A DNA stretch of 64,000 bases from Rhizobium sp. Root1203 (lineage in GTDB: Bacteria; Pseudomonadota; Alphaproteobacteria; Rhizobiales; Rhizobiaceae). The position numbers were made by a program, and so were the translations under genes. The notes below the pieces were generated by a model. It ran no database searches. It was not told the origin of the DNA and worked only from the letters and a program-made list of their open reading frames with translations. Positions 61,656-64,000 of this stretch are shown piece by piece. The stretch is from contig NZ_LMCW01000023.1 of the NCBI RefSeq assembly GCF_001424945.1, positions 193,501-257,500 of the forward strand. Direction: 5' to 3'. Position 1 is the first letter of the stretch, and every line of letters begins with the position of its first letter.

Positions 61656-62111
61656 TCAGGCGAAGCGATGAAGCTCCGCGGCGGCTTTTTCCGCCAGCGC
61701 GGCGATATTATCCCGGATGCGGTTCTCGATCAGCAGCGCGGCGTCCGGAAATTCCTCCATCAGCCGGTGGAACAGCGCCCGGGTGATGCGGATGATGCTC
61801 GTATCCTCCCGGGCGACAGCGGTGAACTTTCGCTCGACCAGGGTGATGAGTGCAAGTTCCGAAAGCATCGTCCCGGCGCCGACGACGGCCTCTACCACCT
61901 GCTGTCCGTTGCGACCGGTGCGGCTGAGCTCGACGCTGCCGGTCAAGATGACATAGGCGCCTTCGGCAGGGGAACCTTCGCGAAACAGCAGCTGCCCGCC
62001 CGATACTACCCGTCGATCCGCACCGAAGGCGATCAGCCGCAGCTGATCCTCCGACATTTCGTTGAAAAGCGGCAGCTGCGAAAGCAGGCGGATATCGTCG
62101 TTGAGTGCCAT
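61656..62111 (-). CDS. stand-alone cyclic-nucleotide-binding domain protein
   Basis: 151 residues. It consists of the Crp-type cNMP-binding domain ('LPLFNEMSEDQLRLIAFGADRRVVSGGQLLFREGSPAEGAYVILTGSVELSR', 'GAGTMLSELALITLVERKFTAVAREDTSIIRITRALFHRLMEEFP') and a short helix. There is no helix-turn-helix, and the phosphate-binding cassette is not obviously canonical. It begins directly after the response regulator's stop, so the two are cotranscribed. It may act by protein interaction. Confidence 0.86.
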   Translation of the reverse strand: MALNDDIRLLSQLPLFNEMSEDQLRLIAFGADRRVVSGGQLLFREGSPAEGAYVILTGSVELSRTGRNGQQVVEAVVGAGTMLSELALITLVERKFTAVAREDTSIIRITRALFHRLMEEFPDAALLIENRIRDNIAALAEKAAAELHRFA

Positions 62112-62112
62112 C

Positions 62113-62796
62113 TTACGGTACGATCTTGTAGCCGCCGTTTTCCGTTACCAGAATTTCGGCGTTGGATGGATCACGCTCGATCTTCTGCCGCAAGCGGTAC
62201 ACGTGCGTTTCGAGCGTATGCGTCGTGACGCCGGAATTGTAACCCCAGACTTCTTCGAGAAGGACATCGCGGGTGACGACTTTCTGCTCGGCCCGATAGA
62301 GATAGCGGATAATCGCAGCCTCTTTTTCCGTCAGGCGGATCTTCTGACCGTTGTCCGTCGTCAGCAGTTTCTGGCTCGGCTTGAAGACATAGGGCCCAAC
62401 GTTGAAGGTGGCGTCTTCGCTCTGCTCGTGCTGGCGAAGCTGCACGCGAATGCGGGCAAGAAGAACGGCAAACCGGAAGGGCTTCGTGACGTAATCGTTG
62501 GCGCCGGCTTCGAGGCCAAGGATCGTATCCGAATCCGTGTCGTGCCCCGTCAGCATGATAATGGGTGCCTTCAGGCCGCCCTTGCGCAGAAGCTTCACGG
62601 CTTCGCGGCCATCCATATCGGGAAGGCCGACGTCCATGATCAGCAGGTCGATCGGCGTCGCGCGTGCGCGTTCCACGCCCTTGGCGGCAGTTGTTTCCTG
62701 CAAAACGGCAAACTCGTCATACAGTGAAAGCTGCTCCGTGAGGGTTTCGCGAAGGTCGTCGTCATCGTCCACCAACAGAATGGTGCGTGCGGTCAT
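62113..62796 (-). CDS. OmpR-family response regulator
   Basis: 227 residues. Receiver domain: acidic pocket 'LLVDDDDDLRE', phospho-aspartate in 'LLIMDVGLPDMDGREAVKLL', 'IIMLTGHD', 'VTKPF'. The winged-helix effector has 'KIRLTEKEAAIIRYLYRAEQKVVTRDVLLEEVWGYNSGVTTHTLETHVYRLRQKIERD'. No histidine kinase is adjacent. It resembles CenR-like envelope regulators of alphaproteobacteria, but the assignment is not firm enough for a symbol. Confidence 0.88.
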   Translation of the reverse strand: MTARTILLVDDDDDLRETLTEQLSLYDEFAVLQETTAAKGVERARATPIDLLIMDVGLPDMDGREAVKLLRKGGLKAPIIMLTGHDTDSDTILGLEAGANDYVTKPFRFAVLLARIRVQLRQHEQSEDATFNVGPYVFKPSQKLLTTDNGQKIRLTEKEAAIIRYLYRAEQKVVTRDVLLEEVWGYNSGVTTHTLETHVYRLRQKIERDPSNAEILVTENGGYKIVP

Positions 62797-62938
62797 GCGG
62801 CTCTGTCCTCGCCATCTGGTTCCATAGTCCTACGCCACTTTCGATCGTTGGCAAAGATCAGGAGACCAAGCTGTTGTCGTATATGGTGCTATATGATTTC
62901 AATCATCGCCCAAGCAATTGCGAAAACACGTGACAAAC

Positions 62939-63487
62939 ATGGAAAAAACAAGGCAGCCGCGATGTATACAGTCAACGATCATTACTGTTCGACGCGTGCC
63001 GGGTCAGAAAAGTCGAGCGCTGGTCCAATTCGGTGCAATCGTGGTGCCTGCCGCCATCGGTCGCTCGGGCCGAACCGTGTTGAAACGCGAGGGCGATGGC
63101 GCAACGCCGATCGGGTCGATGAAGCTGCTCTACGGGTTCCGACGCGGCGGGCGGTCGTCGCACGTCCAAACGCAGCTTCCGATTCGCCGTATCCGCAAGG
63201 ACATGCTCTGGTGCGACCAGCCTGACGATCCCAACTATAACCGCCTCGTCAAAGCACCGTTTCGACCGAGCCATGAAGAGATGAACCGCAGCGACGGACT
63301 TTATGACGTTTGTCTCGTGATGGACTGGAACGTAACGTCGCGTGCGCGCAACCGTGGCTCCGCAATTTTCTTTCACCTGATCAAGCCCGGCTACGAGCCG
63401 ACCGCGGGTTGCGTCGCAATTCATCCGCGCGACATGGACCGTCTGCTGCCTTTCCTGCGCAAGGGGACTGTGGTCCGCATTCTGTGA
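62939..63487 (+). CDS. L,D-transpeptidase (YkuD) family protein
   Basis: 182 residues from MEKTRQPRC; a TTG at 62918 also opens the frame. The YkuD core reads 'GRSGRTVLKREGDGATPIGSMKLLYGF' and 'AIFFHLIKPGYEPTAGCVAIHPRDMDRLLPFL', with the histidine and the catalytic cysteine in T-A-G-C. No obvious signal peptide. It probably crosslinks or edits peptidoglycan or links it to outer-membrane proteins; the usual serine of S-x-G-C is threonine here. Confidence 0.85.
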   Translation: MEKTRQPRCIQSTIITVRRVPGQKSRALVQFGAIVVPAAIGRSGRTVLKREGDGATPIGSMKLLYGFRRGGRSSHVQTQLPIRRIRKDMLWCDQPDDPNYNRLVKAPFRPSHEEMNRSDGLYDVCLVMDWNVTSRARNRGSAIFFHLIKPGYEPTAGCVAIHPRDMDRLLPFLRKGTVVRIL

Positions 63488-63626
63488 CGGCAGGGATGAT
63501 AAACGGGATGCCATGACCTATATGCGTTTCGACCGGCGCTCGGGCTGAGATGCGCGCGGGGACATCAGCGGGCGCCTGCCGGTCAAGCGCGCCCAGTTCA
63601 GGTCATTGAACTTTCGGAGACATATT

Positions 63627-64000
63627 GTGGCACAGCAATCCATTATCACCTTCCATGACGGCCATTCCATTCCTCAGGTCGGCCTCGGCGTATGGCGGAC
63701 GCCCGACGACATCGCTGCGCCCACGGTGCGCACTGCAATCGAGGCCGGATATCGCCATGTCGATACGGCGGCCGTTTATGAAAACGAGGACGGGGTAGGC
63801 GAGGGCATCCGCACGTCCGGCATCGACCGCAAGGACATCTTCCTGACGACCAAGCTCTGGAACGACAGCCAAGGCTACGATTCCACCCTGAGGGCCTTCG
63901 AGAAGAGCCTGAGGCGGCTTGGTACCGACTATATCGATCTCTACCTCATTCACTGGCCGGCACCGACGCGCAATCGCTTCGTCGACACCTGGAAGGCCTT
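63627..64000 (+). CDS. aldo/keto reductase, 3' end beyond the window
   Basis: The first 124 residues are present, starting at a GTG (63627) after a GGAG ribosome site. Aldo/keto reductase signatures: 'GVWRTPDDIAAPTVRTAIEAGYRHVDTAAVYENEDGVGEGIR' with the catalytic Asp and Tyr, 'FLTTKLWN' with the catalytic lysine, 'LGTDYIDLYLIHWP' with the histidine. NADPH-dependent reduction of small aldehydes or 2,5-diketogluconate-type substrates. Confidence 0.9.
   Translation, partial: MAQQSIITFHDGHSIPQVGLGVWRTPDDIAAPTVRTAIEAGYRHVDTAAVYENEDGVGEGIRTSGIDRKDIFLTTKLWNDSQGYDSTLRAFEKSLRRLGTDYIDLYLIHWPAPTRNRFVDTWKA

Overview
The window is a gene-dense, GC-rich, chromosome-like segment of an alphaproteobacterium, most probably a member of the Rhizobiaceae (Sinorhizobium/Rhizobium/Agrobacterium group). 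Grounds: an RpoH2-type sigma-32 next to CarD, FdxA, an S4 protein and a Suv3-like helicase; the glnK-amtB-ftsK-lolA-xth block; an IRO-box-like (RirA-type) operator in front of an iron transporter; EcfG/RpoE2-type promoters; and the aminoacyl-carrier-protein ligase family first characterised in Bradyrhizobium and Agrobacterium. No rRNA, CRISPR array or intact prophage was seen. One tRNA (Gly-GCC) is present.

Layout. 1-5.6 kb: an ABC exporter half with a visibly degenerate ATPase, a DUF5666-like periplasmic protein, an ABC-F ATPase (Uup), thiamine pyrophosphokinase and a MarR regulator. 5.7-10.9 kb: a DHA2-type drug exporter carrying an apparent one-base frameshift, then a TPP riboswitch and thiBPQ. 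11-20.5 kb: an M48 lipoprotein protease, rpoH2, carD, fdxA, an S4 protein and a helicase, a small stress-type locus (DUF3309 plus a glycine-zipper lipoprotein) behind an EcfG-like promoter, and efp. 20.7-22.8 kb: epmA-epmB, the two enzymes that lysylate EF-P. 23-33.4 kb: the most unusual region: a carrier protein, an acyl-CoA-dehydrogenase-fold flavoprotein, an amino acid:carrier-protein ligase, a DUF1839 protein, a family-2 glycosidase homologue, and a 1,099-residue fusion of a polysaccharide flippase with two alpha/beta-hydrolase domains, facing a GT4 glycosyltransferase. 33.6-37.9 kb: an Lrp-type RAM protein, a LysR regulator and a divergent amaA-amaB pair for lysine/pipecolate catabolism. 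38-42 kb: an iron(III) ABC transporter (fbpABC type). 42-48 kb: a GH144-like glucanase candidate and the thiCOSGE operon behind a second TPP riboswitch. 48-50.1 kb: an AT-richer patch with an orphan LysR gene, gene relics and tRNA-Gly. 50.3-64 kb: housekeeping genes (ProX-type deacylase, thioredoxin-TPR, Lon-N protein, Trm112, UbiH, TesB, glnK-amtB, ftsK, lolA, xth, an OmpR-type regulator with a cNMP-binding partner, an L,D-transpeptidase) and the start of an aldo/keto reductase.

How it fits together. Thiamine supply is covered three ways: uptake (thiBPQ), synthesis of the thiazole half, the pyrimidine precursor and their coupling (thiCOSGE), and pyrophosphorylation (tpk); the uptake and synthesis operons each have a TPP riboswitch. 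EF-P and its modification enzymes lie head to head. Two promoters match the general-stress sigma factor, one of them upstream of rpoH2, which suggests a sigma cascade. The 23-33 kb cluster is read here as a carrier-protein-dependent aminoacyl-tailoring system tied to glycan processing and export. The individual families are recognisable, but I know of no established pathway for the whole.
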